49,121 bases of DNA from Burkholderia territorii (GTDB lineage: Bacteria > Pseudomonadota > Gammaproteobacteria > Burkholderiales > Burkholderiaceae), in NCBI RefSeq assembly GCF_902833055.1, contig NZ_CADFEJ010000030.1:1-49121 (forward strand), read 5' to 3'. Below are positions 1 to 8,982 of this stretch, one piece after another. Every line of letters starts with the position of its first letter. Position 1 is the stretch's first letter. The notes under the pieces were generated by a model. That model worked only from the letters and a program-made list of their open reading frames with translations, did not search any database and was not told the origin of the DNA. A program made the position numbers and the translations under genes.

Positions 1-100
1 CGAGTCGGTCCCACCCCTTCCCATCCCGAACAGGACCGTGAAACGACTCTACGCCGATGATAGTGCGGATTCCCGTGTGAAAGTAGGTAATCGTCAGGCT
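1..100 (+). rRNA. rrf: 5S ribosomal RNA, 3' part (5' end outside the window)
   Basis: The first 100 bases match the conserved body of a proteobacterial 5S rRNA. They include the loop region around CCCATCCCGAAC, the GTGAAACG stretch, GCCGATGATAGTG, and the 3' strand TCGTCAGGCT that closes helix I. The 5' strand of that helix is missing, so the gene begins before the window. The rRNA operon therefore reads into this window on the plus strand. The exact 3' end is uncertain by a few bases. Confidence 0.95.
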
Positions 101-113
101 CCCCTCAAGCCAG

Positions 114-143
114 AAACCCCCGCCCAAACAGGCGGGGGTTTTT
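114..143 (+). terminator. Rho-independent terminator of the rRNA operon
   Basis: AAACCCCCGCC and GGCGGGGGTTT form a perfect GC-rich stem around a short CAAACA-type loop, followed by a T run. It starts about 14 bases after the 5S end, which is where an rrn terminator is expected. Confidence 0.93.
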
Positions 144-257
144 GCATTTGGAGCGTCAAAATCGGCACGCCGACTACGGCGGCCCTCGCATTTCGGCACC
201 ACGGCTATTCGATCGAGGCTACTCCGGTTTCGTCCGCGCAGTGCCCCGCACTGCAAT

Positions 258-1262
258 TCAATGCTCCGCCTGCGCCGCATTGACATCCCGCCGAAACGCG
301 CCCGGGCTCGTTCCTGTCCATTTCCGGAACGCGCGATGAAATGCGCTGGGCTCGGTAAAACCGAGTTCTACCGCGATTTCCGCGACGCTGAGCGTATCTC
401 CGCGCAGCAGCGACTGGGCCAGCGCGCCTCGTAGCTCGTCCTTGATCGAAGCGAAGCTCTGCCCCTCGCTGCGCAGGCGTCGCCGCAGCGTCGCGGGCGT
501 CGTGCCGAGGCGCGTGGCCAGCGTGTCGAAGTCCGGCCATTCGGCGGCCGGCTGCGCCTTCAGATGCGCGCGCGTCTTTGCGACCCAGCCTGTGTCGTGC
601 CGATAGCGCACGAGCAGGTTGCCGGGCGCGCCGCGCAGGAAGGTTTTCAGGGCCTGCGTGGAGCGGATCGTCGGCAGCGCGAGGTATGCGGCGTTGAATG
701 CGAGCCGGCTGTCCGGGCGGTCGAAATGGACGGGCACACCGAAGAACTGATGGTAGTCGCTGCGCTGGTCCGGGCTTGGGCACGCGAAATCGATGCGCTG
801 CAACGGAATGCGTCGACCGATCAGCCAGCAGGCGACGCCGAGCAGGATCAACCAGAACGTCCGGTAAGCGAATGCCGAATACGGTGCGCCTGTCTGCGTG
901 AGGACGATCTGTGCTTGACCGTCGGCGACCACGAGCTCGCCGCGCGGTTCGTCGAGCACCACGCGCAGAAACTGCAGCGCTCGCCGCAGCGCCTTCTCGA
1001 GCGTGCCCGCGTGCAGGACCGCATGACACAGCAGCGTGAAGCTGCCGCGCCGCATCGGCCGCGCCGCGAGTCCGAAGAATTCATCGTCGATCGCGTTGGC
1101 GATCGCCAGCCACAGGCGCCCGTACTGCTGCGGCGTGACGGGCTCGCGCACGGCAGCCGGCAGGCCGGCAATGCGCAGGACGGGCTCCGTCGGAATCCGC
1201 CGCCTGCGCAAACTCTCGAGCGCATCCTCGACGAAATCCGGTGAAATCATCTGCGGCCCCAT
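258..1262 (-). CDS. AraC family transcriptional regulator (OruR/ArgR-like architecture)
   Basis: The gene encodes about 334 residues, usual for AraC regulators with an 'arabinose-binding domain of AraC, N-terminal' module followed by a C-terminal double helix-turn-helix. The HTH region shows LATRLGTTPATLRRRL and, in the second helix-turn-helix, VAEIAVELGFTEPSAFHRAF, ending with WTGTSPGAFR, the classic AraC signature. I chose the ATG at 1262 because GGAGGA lies nine bases upstream on the minus strand; a GTG at 1298 would add 12 residues. It is divergent from the acyl-CoA ligase operon at 1398, so it probably activates that operon in response to a carboxylic acid or derivative. The effector is not visible from sequence. 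Confidence 0.9.
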   Translation of the reverse strand: MGPQMISPDFVEDALESLRRRRIPTEPVLRIAGLPAAVREPVTPQQYGRLWLAIANAIDDEFFGLAARPMRRGSFTLLCHAVLHAGTLEKALRRALQFLRVVLDEPRGELVVADGQAQIVLTQTGAPYSAFAYRTFWLILLGVACWLIGRRIPLQRIDFACPSPDQRSDYHQFFGVPVHFDRPDSRLAFNAAYLALPTIRSTQALKTFLRGAPGNLLVRYRHDTGWVAKTRAHLKAQPAAEWPDFDTLATRLGTTPATLRRRLRSEGQSFASIKDELRGALAQSLLRGDTLSVAEIAVELGFTEPSAFHRAFRKWTGTSPGAFRRDVNAAQAEH

Positions 1263-1397
1263 TTTTTCATGTCCTCCAGACATGGCAAAAGCGATCACGA
1301 TTCTAGATTCTGTTTGTCATTGATTGCAATGTGACGGCTGTCTACCATCATCGATATACCCCGGTTCGCCGGCGGGCATAACGAACAGGAGACACGC

Positions 1398-3071
1398 ATG
1401 CGTGATGGAGCAACCGCCCGGGTGGTGCCGGCCTACGCCGACGCGGTGGCCGGATTTCGTATCGAGACCGCCGCCGCAACGCTTTACGGCGATCTGGAGC
1501 AGGGCCTGAATGCCTGCGTCGAATGCTGCGACCGGCATGCGGCGGCGAACCCGGACGCGATCGCGCTGGACTGGATCGACGCGGGCGGCCAGCATCGCAG
1601 CTTTACGTTCGCGCAGATGCAGGCGCTCTCCGCGCGGGTCGCGAATCTGCTGGCCGAGCAGGGCGTGAAGCCGGGCGACGTGGTGGCTGGCCTGTTGCCC
1701 CGCACGCCAGAACTTGTCGCGACGATTCTCGGCACGTGGCGCGCGGGCGCCATCTATCAGCCGCTCTTCACTGCGTTCGGCCCGAAGGCGATCGAGCACC
1801 GGTTGCGCATGAGCGATGCGCGGCTGGTCGTCACGAACACTGCAAACCGCGCGAAGCTCGACGATGTCGTCGAATGCCCGCGTGTCGCGACGGTTCGCGA
1901 GTCGGGCGACGCGCTGCCGTCAGGTGACATCGATTTCCGCGCGGCACTCGACGCGCAGTCCGACGTATTCGAACCGGTCCCGCGCAAGGGCACCGACCTG
2001 TTCATGATGATGTCGACGTCGGGCACGACCGGTTTGCCGAAGGGCGTGCCGGTGCCGCTGCGCGCACTGCTCGCGTTCGGCGCGTACATGCGCGACGCGG
2101 TGGACCTGCGCGCCAGCGATCGCTTCTGGAACATCGCCGATCCGGGCTGGGCATACGGCCTTTATTACGCGATTACGGGCCCGCTGTTGCTCGGCCATGC
2201 GACGACGTTATACGAGGGCAGCTTCACGGTCGACAGCACCTACGACATGATCGAACGGCTCGGCATCACGAGCCTGGCGGGCTCGCCGACCGCGTACCGG
2301 ATGCTGATGGCGGCCGGCACCGAAGCGGCCGCGCACCTGAAAGGGCAACTGCGGGTCGTCAGCAGCGCGGGCGAACCGCTGAATCCGGAAGTCGTGCGCT
2401 GGTTCCACGCGGCACTCGGCGCGCCGATCTACGATCACTACGGCCAGACCGAACTCGGGATGGTCGTGAACAATCATCACGGGCTCACGCACGTCGTCCA
2501 TGCCGGTTCGGCGGGCTTGGCGATGCCCGGCTATCGCGTCGCGGTGCTTGACGAAGCCGGCCGCGAGCTTGGCCCCGGCGAGCCCGGGATCCTCGCGATC
2601 GACATCGCGCGCTCGCCGTTGCTGTGGTTCCACGGTTACTGGCAGCAAGACACGCCGGCGATCGCGGGCGGCTATTACCGGACGGGCGACAACGTCGAGC
2701 TCGAGCCGGACGGCACCGTGAGCTTTATCGGCCGCGCGGACGACGTGATCACGTCGTCCGGCTACCGGATCGGACCGTTCGACGTGGAAAGCGCGCTGAT
2801 CGAGCATCCGGCCGTCAGCGAGGCCGCGGTGATCGGCGTGCCCGACCCCGAGCGCACGGAAATCGTCAAGGCGTTCGTCGTGCTGTCCAAAGGCTTCGAC
2901 GGCACACCGGCGCTGGCCGACGAACTGAGCCAGCATGTGAAGCGGCGGCTGTCGGCACACGCCTATCCTCGCGCGATCGACTTCGTCGACGCGCTGCCGA
3001 AAACCCCGAGCGGCAAGATCCAACGCTTCGTGCTGCGCAAGCTGGAAGCCGAGAAGACCGCTCAATCCTGA
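1398..3071 (+). CDS. AMP-dependent acyl-CoA synthetase (ligase)
   Basis: A 557-residue member of the ANL adenylating family, presumably ATP + carboxylate + CoA to acyl-CoA. Visible core motifs are the P-loop-like STSGTTGLPKG, the YDHYGQTELG motif, the YYRTGDN hinge approach, GRADDVITSSGYRIGPFDVE, and the C-terminal PKTPSGKIQR carrying the catalytic lysine. AACAGGAG lies about nine bases before the ATG. It is the first gene of a three-gene operon; the SDR follows after 20 bases and the thiolase after that. The overall pattern resembles medium-chain or acetyl-type acyl-CoA synthetases. The context (dehydrogenase plus thiolase, no enoyl-CoA hydratase or acyl-CoA dehydrogenase) suggests that the acid activated already carries a 3-hydroxyl. 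That substrate inference is mine. Confidence 0.93.
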   Translation: MRDGATARVVPAYADAVAGFRIETAAATLYGDLEQGLNACVECCDRHAAANPDAIALDWIDAGGQHRSFTFAQMQALSARVANLLAEQGVKPGDVVAGLLPRTPELVATILGTWRAGAIYQPLFTAFGPKAIEHRLRMSDARLVVTNTANRAKLDDVVECPRVATVRESGDALPSGDIDFRAALDAQSDVFEPVPRKGTDLFMMMSTSGTTGLPKGVPVPLRALLAFGAYMRDAVDLRASDRFWNIADPGWAYGLYYAITGPLLLGHATTLYEGSFTVDSTYDMIERLGITSLAGSPTAYRMLMAAGTEAAAHLKGQLRVVSSAGEPLNPEVVRWFHAALGAPIYDHYGQTELGMVVNNHHGLTHVVHAGSAGLAMPGYRVAVLDEAGRELGPGEPGILAIDIARSPLLWFHGYWQQDTPAIAGGYYRTGDNVELEPDGTVSFIGRADDVITSSGYRIGPFDVESALIEHPAVSEAAVIGVPDPERTEIVKAFVVLSKGFDGTPALADELSQHVKRRLSAHAYPRAIDFVDALPKTPSGKIQRFVLRKLEAEKTAQS

Positions 3072-3091
3072 ATACTGAATACGGACTGCAA

Positions 3092-3859
3092 ATGAAAATC
3101 AACGATCGCGTTTTTCTGATTACGGGCGCCGGTTCGGGCCTCGGTGCGGCGGTGGCGCGCATGGTGGTCGCGGAAGGCGGCAAGGCCGTGCTGCTGGACG
3201 TGAATCAAGACGCCGGTGCGAACCTCGCGCACGAGCTCGGCGCGGCTGCGCGCTTCGTGAAGACCGACGTGACGAGCGAAGCCGACGGGCAGGCCGCCGT
3301 TGCCGCCGCGCGCGACGCGTTCGGCCGCATCGACGCGCTCGTGAATTGCGCGGGCGTCGCACCGGGCGAGAAGGTCGTCGGCCGCGAAGGCCCGCATTCG
3401 CTCGATCGCTTCGCGCGGGCGGTGTCGATCAATCTGGTCGGCACGTTCAACATGATCCGGCTGGCTGCGGAAGCGATGTCGAAGCAGGACGCCGACGCGG
3501 AAGGCGAGCGTGGTGTGATCGTCAATACCGCATCGGTCGCGGCGTTCGACGGCCAGATCGGGCAGGCCGCGTATGCGGCATCGAAGAGCGGCGTGGTCGG
3601 TATGACGCTGCCGATCGCGCGCGAGCTCGCGCGATTCGGCATTCGCGTGGTGACGATCGCGCCGGGCATCTTCGCGACGCCGATGATGGCCGGCATGCCG
3701 CAGGACGTGCAGGACGCGCTCGGCAAGAGCGTACCGTTTCCGCCGCGGCTCGGCCGCCCGGAGGAATTCGCGGCGCTGGTGCGCCACATCGCCGAGAATA
3801 CGATGCTGAACGGCGAAGTCATCCGTCTCGATGGCGCGCTGCGCATGGCACCGCGCTGA
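3092..3859 (+). CDS. SDR family dehydrogenase, 3-hydroxyacyl-CoA dehydrogenase type-2 (HSD10)-like
   Basis: A 255-residue classical short-chain dehydrogenase/reductase. The N-terminal nucleotide motif is TGAGSGLG, the structural NCAG is present, and the catalytic Ser and YAASK (Tyr/Lys) follow NTASVAAFDGQIGQAAYAAS-type sequence. The sequence IAPGIFATPMMAGMP after the active site is characteristic of HSD17B10-like 3-hydroxyacyl-CoA dehydrogenases, including the 2-methyl-3-hydroxybutyryl-CoA enzyme of isoleucine degradation. The ATG at 3092 gives the normal SDR start MKINDRVFLITGAG; the frame stays open far upstream inside the ligase gene, but those starts are spurious. It probably oxidises the ligase product to a 3-ketoacyl-CoA for the following thiolase. 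Confidence 0.92.
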   Translation: MKINDRVFLITGAGSGLGAAVARMVVAEGGKAVLLDVNQDAGANLAHELGAAARFVKTDVTSEADGQAAVAAARDAFGRIDALVNCAGVAPGEKVVGREGPHSLDRFARAVSINLVGTFNMIRLAAEAMSKQDADAEGERGVIVNTASVAAFDGQIGQAAYAASKSGVVGMTLPIARELARFGIRVVTIAPGIFATPMMAGMPQDVQDALGKSVPFPPRLGRPEEFAALVRHIAENTMLNGEVIRLDGALRMAPR

Positions 3860-3877
3860 CACTGGAGGAATGCAATC

Positions 3878-5068
3878 ATGACGACACAGGATCCGATCGT
3901 AATCGTCGGCGCTGCGCGCACGCCGATGGGTGGTTTTCAGGGCGACCTGGCCGCGGCCAATGCGAGCGAGCTCGGCGCGGTGGCGATTCGCGCGGCGCTC
4001 GAACGCGCGCGGGTGCCGGCCGAGCGCATCGATGAAATCGTGTTCGGCTGTGTGCTGCCGGCCGGCCAGGGACAGGCGCCGGCGCGGCAGGCTGCGCTGA
4101 AGGCCGGCTTGCCGCTGGCGACGGGCGCGACCACGGTCAACAAGATGTGCGGCTCGGGGATGAAGGCCGCGATGTTCGCGCACGACCTGCTGCTGGCCGG
4201 ATCGGCCGACGTGGCGGTCGCGGGCGGGATGGAGAGCATGACGAATGCGCCGTATCTGCTGCCGAAAGCGCGTGCCGGGATGCGCATGGGGCATGGCCAG
4301 GTGCTCGACCACATGTTCCTCGACGGGCTCGAGGACGCATATGACAAGGGCCGGCTGATGGGCACGTTCGCGGAGGATTGCGCGCAGGCTTACCAGTTCA
4401 CGCGTGACGAGCAGGATGCGTTCGCGATCGCATCGCTGACGCGCGCGCAACGCGCGATCGCGGAAGGGCGCTTCGTGTCGGAGATCGCACCGGTGACCGT
4501 GAAGGCCGGCAAGACGGAAGCCGTCGTGTCGATCGACGAGCAGCCGGGCAAGGCGAAGCTCGACAAGATTCCGACGCTCAAGCCGGCTTTCCGCGAAGGC
4601 GGTACGGTGACGGCGGCCAATTCGTCGTCGATTTCGGACGGCGCTGCCGCGCTCGTGATGATGCGTCGCTCGGAAGCGGACCGGCTTGGCCTCGCGCCGA
4701 AGGCGGTGATCGTCGGGCACTCGACCTACGCGAACAAGCCCGGCCTGTTCGCGACGGCGCCGATCGGCGCGATCCGCAAGCTGTCGGAGAAAACCGGCTG
4801 GAACCTGCGCGATGTCGACCTGTTCGAGATCAACGAGGCCTTCGCGGTGGTGGCGATGGCCGCGATGCGCGATCTCGACCTGTCGCACGACAAGGTCAAC
4901 GTGCACGGCGGCGCATGCGCGCTGGGCCATCCGATCGGTGCATCGGGCGCACGCGTGATGGTGACGCTGCTGGCCGCGCTCGAAGCATACGGGCTGAAGC
5001 GCGGCGTCGCGTCGCTGTGCATCGGCGGCGGCGAGGCGACGGCGATCGCGATCGAGCGCGTCGCGTAA
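3878..5068 (+). CDS. Acetyl-CoA C-acyltransferase (thiolase)
   Basis: A 396-residue thiolase, cleaving a 3-ketoacyl-CoA with CoA or condensing two acetyl-CoA. The acyl-accepting cysteine is C91 in NKMCGSGMKA. The NEAFA motif, GHPIGASGAR (catalytic His) and the C-terminal CIGGGEA cysteine are all present, so it should be active. TGGAGG precedes the ATG. It is the last gene of the ligase-SDR-thiolase operon and is followed by a perfect 12-bp hairpin. The family is certain; whether it is degradative or biosynthetic is inferred from the neighbours. Confidence 0.95.
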   Translation: MTTQDPIVIVGAARTPMGGFQGDLAAANASELGAVAIRAALERARVPAERIDEIVFGCVLPAGQGQAPARQAALKAGLPLATGATTVNKMCGSGMKAAMFAHDLLLAGSADVAVAGGMESMTNAPYLLPKARAGMRMGHGQVLDHMFLDGLEDAYDKGRLMGTFAEDCAQAYQFTRDEQDAFAIASLTRAQRAIAEGRFVSEIAPVTVKAGKTEAVVSIDEQPGKAKLDKIPTLKPAFREGGTVTAANSSSISDGAAALVMMRRSEADRLGLAPKAVIVGHSTYANKPGLFATAPIGAIRKLSEKTGWNLRDVDLFEINEAFAVVAMAAMRDLDLSHDKVNVHGGACALGHPIGASGARVMVTLLAALEAYGLKRGVASLCIGGGEATAIAIERVA

Positions 5069-5091
5069 CGCTAGCGTATCGACGCATCACG

Positions 5092-5119
5092 CGCGATACG
5101 GCACGCATGCCGTATCGCG
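5092..5119. terminator. Perfect inverted repeat between convergent genes, probable bidirectional terminator
   Basis: CGCGATACGGCA and TGCCGTATCGCG form a perfect 12-bp stem with a CGCA loop. It lies in the 111-base gap between the convergent thiolase and TetR genes. There is no T run on either side, so termination may be weak or Rho-assisted. Confidence 0.55.
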
Positions 5120-5179
5120 ATGCGGGCGGCGGCCCTCGTGCACGTCGCCCGTTTCACTTTCCCGGGGCGTACGATCGCG

Positions 5180-5872
5180 TTACGCGCTCCCTCCCGGCGA
5201 CACCGCCCCGCACGCGCGGATCACGAGCTGCACGACCTGCTCGGTCTTCTCCGCGAACGCCTTCTGCGTGAACGCACGCTTGCCGCTCAGCGCGCGGATC
5301 TGCGCATCGAAATCCGCGTAGTGCTGGGTGGTCGCCCAGATCAGGTACATCAACGCGTGCGCATCGATCGGCGCGAGCAGCCCGCGCGCGATCCAGCCTT
5401 CGATTACCGTCACGCGCGTGTCGAACCAGGGCTTCACGCGCTCCGACAGGATGTCCTGCATGTGCGCGGCACCGTGGATGATCTCGTTGGCCCAGACCTT
5501 CGAGCCGAGCGGGCGCCGCCGCGACAGATCCATCTTCGCGCGCACGTAGCCACCGATCGCCTCGACCGGATCGTCGCCGGCCTCGAACGAGCCGGCCGCG
5601 CGGTGCCAGTCTTCGAACAGGTCGTCGAGCACGCGACGGTACAGCGCAAGCTTCGTCGGGAAGTAGTAATGCAGGTTCGCTTTCGGTAGGCCCGCACGTT
5701 CGGCGATCATTGCGGTGCTCGCGCCGTCGAGCCCGCGCTCCGCGAATACGGCTTCCGCACAGGCCAGCAGATGCGCCTCGTTGGACTCGCGGATGTGCGC
5801 CTTGCGTCGCCGCAAAGGCGTGTTGGTTTCGTCGTCGCTGGTGGCTTCGGCGGCCGCTTCGTCATGTCTCAT
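5180..5872 (-). CDS. TetR family regulator, RutR-like (pyrimidine catabolism repressor candidate)
   Basis: About 230 residues. The N-terminal TetR helix-turn-helix reads STAMIAERAGLPKANLHYYF. The C-terminal half matches the RutR/YcdC ligand-binding domain, including GWIARGLLAPIDAHALMYLI and the conserved WATTQHYADF. In E. coli, RutR binds uracil or thymine and controls pyrimidine genes. Here the gene is divergent from the amidohydrolase that begins the reductive pyrimidine operon, which supports the same role. I chose the ATG at 5872, preceded by GAGGG; a GTG two codons upstream is possible. Its operator candidate lies in the 360-base divergent region. Confidence 0.88.
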   Translation of the reverse strand: MRHDEAAAEATSDDETNTPLRRRKAHIRESNEAHLLACAEAVFAERGLDGASTAMIAERAGLPKANLHYYFPTKLALYRRVLDDLFEDWHRAAGSFEAGDDPVEAIGGYVRAKMDLSRRRPLGSKVWANEIIHGAAHMQDILSERVKPWFDTRVTVIEGWIARGLLAPIDAHALMYLIWATTQHYADFDAQIRALSGKRAFTQKAFAEKTEQVVQLVIRACGAVSPGGSA

Positions 5873-6035
5873 CGTCACCCTCGCGCGGCTCGCATGCCGC
5901 GTTGCGCTTCATTCTAGCCGCTGGTTCGCGTCGATCGCACATGCCCCCACAAATCGTCGCGCGCGATGCTGCGATGCGGTGGCACGTTTCTCGCTCCTTC
6001 GATTTACGCAAGAAAGGCATTGCGCTGTGCATTTT

Positions 6036-6076
6036 GATCGTCTAAAACCTGTCCAATCGGACAGGATTTGACGATC
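6036..6076. promoter_or_regulatory. Nested dyad in the rutR-like / amidohydrolase intergenic region, operator candidate
   Basis: Inner arms CCTGTCC and GGACAGG surround AATC and are themselves bracketed by outer arms GATCGTC and GACGATC. The dyad is almost centred between the two divergent genes (5872 and 6234). This arrangement suits a dimeric TetR repressor controlling both directions. The sequence is not the E. coli RutR consensus (TTGACCAnnTGGTCAA), so the assignment to the adjacent regulator is inference. Confidence 0.6.
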
Positions 6077-6233
6077 GACGGAATGCAGTGCCGGCAATCC
6101 GCCGAGCGACCGGACGAATCACGAGAACGATGCGCATCCGCACCTCGCCGGTGCGGATTTGCCCCGACAGCGGCAATGCGCGCACCGGCGGCGACCGGAA
6201 CGACGGCATGACCGACCCACAGGAGCGATACGA

Positions 6234-7514
6234 ATGGACGCGGTATCGGAAACAGTGAAGCGGGCAGCATTCGACACGTCGATCAAGGTCGACGGCAGGC
6301 GGTTGTGGGACAGCCTGATGGAGGTCGCGAAGATCGGCGCGACGCCGAAGGGCGGCGTCTGCCGCCTCGCGCTGACCGATCTCGACAAGGCCGGACGCGA
6401 CTTGATCGTCGGCTGGGCGAAAGCCGCCGGCTGCACGGTCACGGTCGATACGATGGGCAACGTGTTCATGCGTCGCGCGGGGCGCGTGGCCGACGCGGCG
6501 CCGGTCGTCACCGGATCGCACGCCGATTCGCAGCCGACGGGCGGCCGCTTCGACGGCATCTACGGCGTGCTGGGCGGCCTCGAAGTGATTCGGAGTCTGA
6601 ACGATCACGGCATCGAGACCGAACATCCGGTCGAGGTCGTGATCTGGACCAACGAGGAAGGTTCGCGTTTCGCGCCGGCGATGGTCGCGTCGGGTGTGTT
6701 CGCGGGCGTGTTCCCGCTCGAGTACGGGCTGTCGCGCAAGGACGTCGACGGCAAGACGATCGGCGAGGAACTCGCGCGTATCGGCTACGCGGGCGACGTG
6801 CCGTGCGGTGGTCGCAAGCTGCATGCGGCGTTCGAACTGCATATCGAGCAGGGGCCGATTCTCGAGGCGGAGTGCAAGACGATCGGCGTCGTGACCGACG
6901 CGCAGGGGCAGCGCTGGTACGAGATCACGTTCACGGGGCAGGAAGCACATGCGGGGCCGACGCCGATGCCGCGACGCCGCGACGCGCTGCTCGGCGCATC
7001 GCGCGTGGTCGATCTCGTGAACCGGATCGGCCTCGATCACGCGCCGTTCGGCTGCGCGACGGTCGGGATGATGCAGGTTCACCCGAACTCGCGCAACGTG
7101 ATTCCGGGGCGTGTGTTCTTCACCGTCGATTTCCGTCACCCGGACGACGCCGTGCTCGCGAAGATGGACGCCGCGCTGCGCGATGGCGTCGCGCGCATCG
7201 CGGGCGAGATCGGGCTCGAAACCGCGCTCGAGCAGATTTTCTACTACAAGCCCGTCGCGTTCGATCCGGCCTGCGTCGCGGCCGTGCGCGACGCGGCCGA
7301 TCGCTTCGGTTACTCGCATCGCGACATCGTGTCGGGCGCGGGTCATGACGCGTGTTACCTGGCGCAGGTCGCGCCGACGTCGATGGTGTTCGTGCCCTGC
7401 GTCGACGGCATCAGTCACAACGAGATCGAGGACGCGACGCCTGCATGGATCGAGGCCGGCGCGAACGTGCTGCTGCACGCGATGCTGTCGCGCGCATGCG
7501 AGCCGGCTTCATGA
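6234..7514 (+). CDS. Zn-dependent N-carbamoyl-beta-alanine amidohydrolase (beta-ureidopropionase type)
   Basis: A 426-residue M20-family amidase of the HyuC/AmaB/PydC type. It would hydrolyse N-carbamoyl-beta-alanine (or the 2-methyl homologue) to the beta-amino acid, CO2 and ammonia, the last step of reductive pyrimidine degradation. Metal-ligand motifs are in place: TGSHADSQ, GGRFDGIYG, WTNEEGSRF, ELHIEQGP and the C-terminal GISHNE. The dimerisation-domain motif FTGQEAHAG is also seen. I chose the ATG at 6234 because CAGGAGCG lies about eight bases upstream; an in-frame start further up lacks this. It leads the operon with preT, preA, permease and dihydropyrimidinase. An N-carbamoyl-L-amino acid hydrolase activity cannot be excluded, but the context favours the beta-substrate. 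Confidence 0.9.
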   Translation: MDAVSETVKRAAFDTSIKVDGRRLWDSLMEVAKIGATPKGGVCRLALTDLDKAGRDLIVGWAKAAGCTVTVDTMGNVFMRRAGRVADAAPVVTGSHADSQPTGGRFDGIYGVLGGLEVIRSLNDHGIETEHPVEVVIWTNEEGSRFAPAMVASGVFAGVFPLEYGLSRKDVDGKTIGEELARIGYAGDVPCGGRKLHAAFELHIEQGPILEAECKTIGVVTDAQGQRWYEITFTGQEAHAGPTPMPRRRDALLGASRVVDLVNRIGLDHAPFGCATVGMMQVHPNSRNVIPGRVFFTVDFRHPDDAVLAKMDAALRDGVARIAGEIGLETALEQIFYYKPVAFDPACVAAVRDAADRFGYSHRDIVSGAGHDACYLAQVAPTSMVFVPCVDGISHNEIEDATPAWIEAGANVLLHAMLSRACEPAS

Positions 7515-7644
7515 TGGATCGGGTATAGCGCGGCGGGCAGGCTGCGCATCACGTAACCGTAGCACTCCTGATGCATGACCGCCCCGACTGCGCATTCGCA
7601 GGCGGCGGGGACGGCTTTGTCTCCACTCAGTCGAAGGAACGCGT

Positions 7645-8982
7645 ATGACCACCAAGCCAACCGGCGATATCGCCGCGCATCGCCTGTCGTCCACGCAACT
7701 CTCGTGCGAATTCGCCGATATCGCGCCGCTGCTCGATCCGACTGCCGCCGCGGCCGCCGCCAGCCGCTGCCACTACTGCTACGACGCACCGTGCGTGCAG
7801 GCCTGCCCGACGCAGATCGACATTCCGGGCTTCATCCGCAAGATCGGCAACGGCAATCTGAAAGGTGCCGCGACCGACATCCTGTCCGCGAATCCGCTCG
7901 GCGGGATGTGCGCACGCGTGTGTCCGACCGAGATCCTCTGCGAAGGCGCGTGCGTGCGCAATCATCAGGACGCGCAGCCGGTTGCGATCGGCGCGCTGCA
8001 GCGGCATGCGACCGACTGGGCGATGGCGAGCGGCGCTGTGCGATTCACGCGCGCACTCGACACGGGGCGGCATGTCGCGGTGGTCGGCGCAGGGCCGGCC
8101 GGGCTGGCCTGCGCACACCGGCTCGCGCTCGCCGGGCATCGCGTCACGCTGTTCGATGCCCGGCCGAAGGCGGGCGGCCTGAACGAATACGGGATCGCTG
8201 CGTACAAGACGGTCGACGATTTCGCGCAGCGCGAAGTGGCGTGGCTGTTGTCGGTCGGCGGCATCGCGCTGGAAACGGGCGTCGCGCTCGGCCGCGACGT
8301 GACGCTCGATGCGCTGCGCGAACGGCATGACGCGGTGTTTCTCGCGATCGGCCTCAGCGGCGTGCGCACGCTCGCGATCGACGGCGAGCAATTGACCGGC
8401 GTGATGGACGCGGTCGACTTCATCGAGCAGGTGCGGCAGGCCGACGCGCTGGAGAACGTGCCGGTCGGGCGGCGGGTGGTCGTGATCGGCGGCGGCAACA
8501 CGGCGATCGACGCATCGGTGCAAAGCCGCAAGCTCGGCGCGGAGCGCGTGACGATGCTGTATCGCCGTGGCGTGGACGCGATGAGCGCGACCTGGGCCGA
8601 ACGCGAATTCGCGCAAAAGAGCGGCGTCACGCTCATCACGCACGCGAAGCCGGTGCGCATCGCGGGTGCGGACGGGCACGTGACGGGCGTCGAATTCGAG
8701 GCCGCGTCGGGCGAGCGTTTCACCGTCGACGCCGACATGGTGCTGAAGGCGATCGGCCAGACGCTGGCGCCGGACGGTGTCGCCGCCGCGCTGCTGACCG
8801 CGGACGGTTCGCGCATCGCGGTCGACGCGGACGGACGCACGGCATTGCCCGACGTATGGGCCGGCGGCGATTGCGCGGCGACGGACGGCATCGACCTCAC
8901 GGTGCAGGCCGTACAGGACGGCAAGCGTGCGGCGGCGGCGATCGACGCGGCGCTCGCGCAGCGTGCCGCCAAGGCCGCGTGA
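7645..8982 (+). CDS. preT: NAD-dependent dihydropyrimidine dehydrogenase subunit PreT
   Basis: A 445-residue flavoprotein related to the glutamate synthase small subunit. An N-terminal cysteine-rich Fe-S domain (CHYCYDAPC, then CPTQIDIPGF and CARVCP) precedes an FAD Rossmann motif (VVGAGPAGLACAHRLA), an NAD motif (VVVIGGGNTAIDAS) and a C-terminal VWAGGDCA flavin motif. Together with PreA it transfers electrons between NADH and uracil or thymine. GAAGGA lies before the ATG at 7645. The 130 bases separating it from the amidohydrolase contain a small CTGCG/CGCAG hairpin but no clear promoter. Confidence 0.94.
   Translation: MTTKPTGDIAAHRLSSTQLSCEFADIAPLLDPTAAAAAASRCHYCYDAPCVQACPTQIDIPGFIRKIGNGNLKGAATDILSANPLGGMCARVCPTEILCEGACVRNHQDAQPVAIGALQRHATDWAMASGAVRFTRALDTGRHVAVVGAGPAGLACAHRLALAGHRVTLFDARPKAGGLNEYGIAAYKTVDDFAQREVAWLLSVGGIALETGVALGRDVTLDALRERHDAVFLAIGLSGVRTLAIDGEQLTGVMDAVDFIEQVRQADALENVPVGRRVVVIGGGNTAIDASVQSRKLGAERVTMLYRRGVDAMSATWAEREFAQKSGVTLITHAKPVRIAGADGHVTGVEFEAASGERFTVDADMVLKAIGQTLAPDGVAAALLTADGSRIAVDADGRTALPDVWAGGDCAATDGIDLTVQAVQDGKRAAAAIDAALAQRAAKAA

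Noticed and set aside
1299..1311. Direct repeat GATTCT-A-GATTCT upstream of the AraC gene as a regulator site
   Set aside because: The repeat is only six bases long and could be chance. There is no further symmetry to support it.
3062..4930. A 622-codon open frame on the minus strand opposite the SDR and thiolase genes
   Set aside because: It mirrors two certain genes, is arginine- and histidine-rich as expected for antisense GC-rich codons, and has no family motif.
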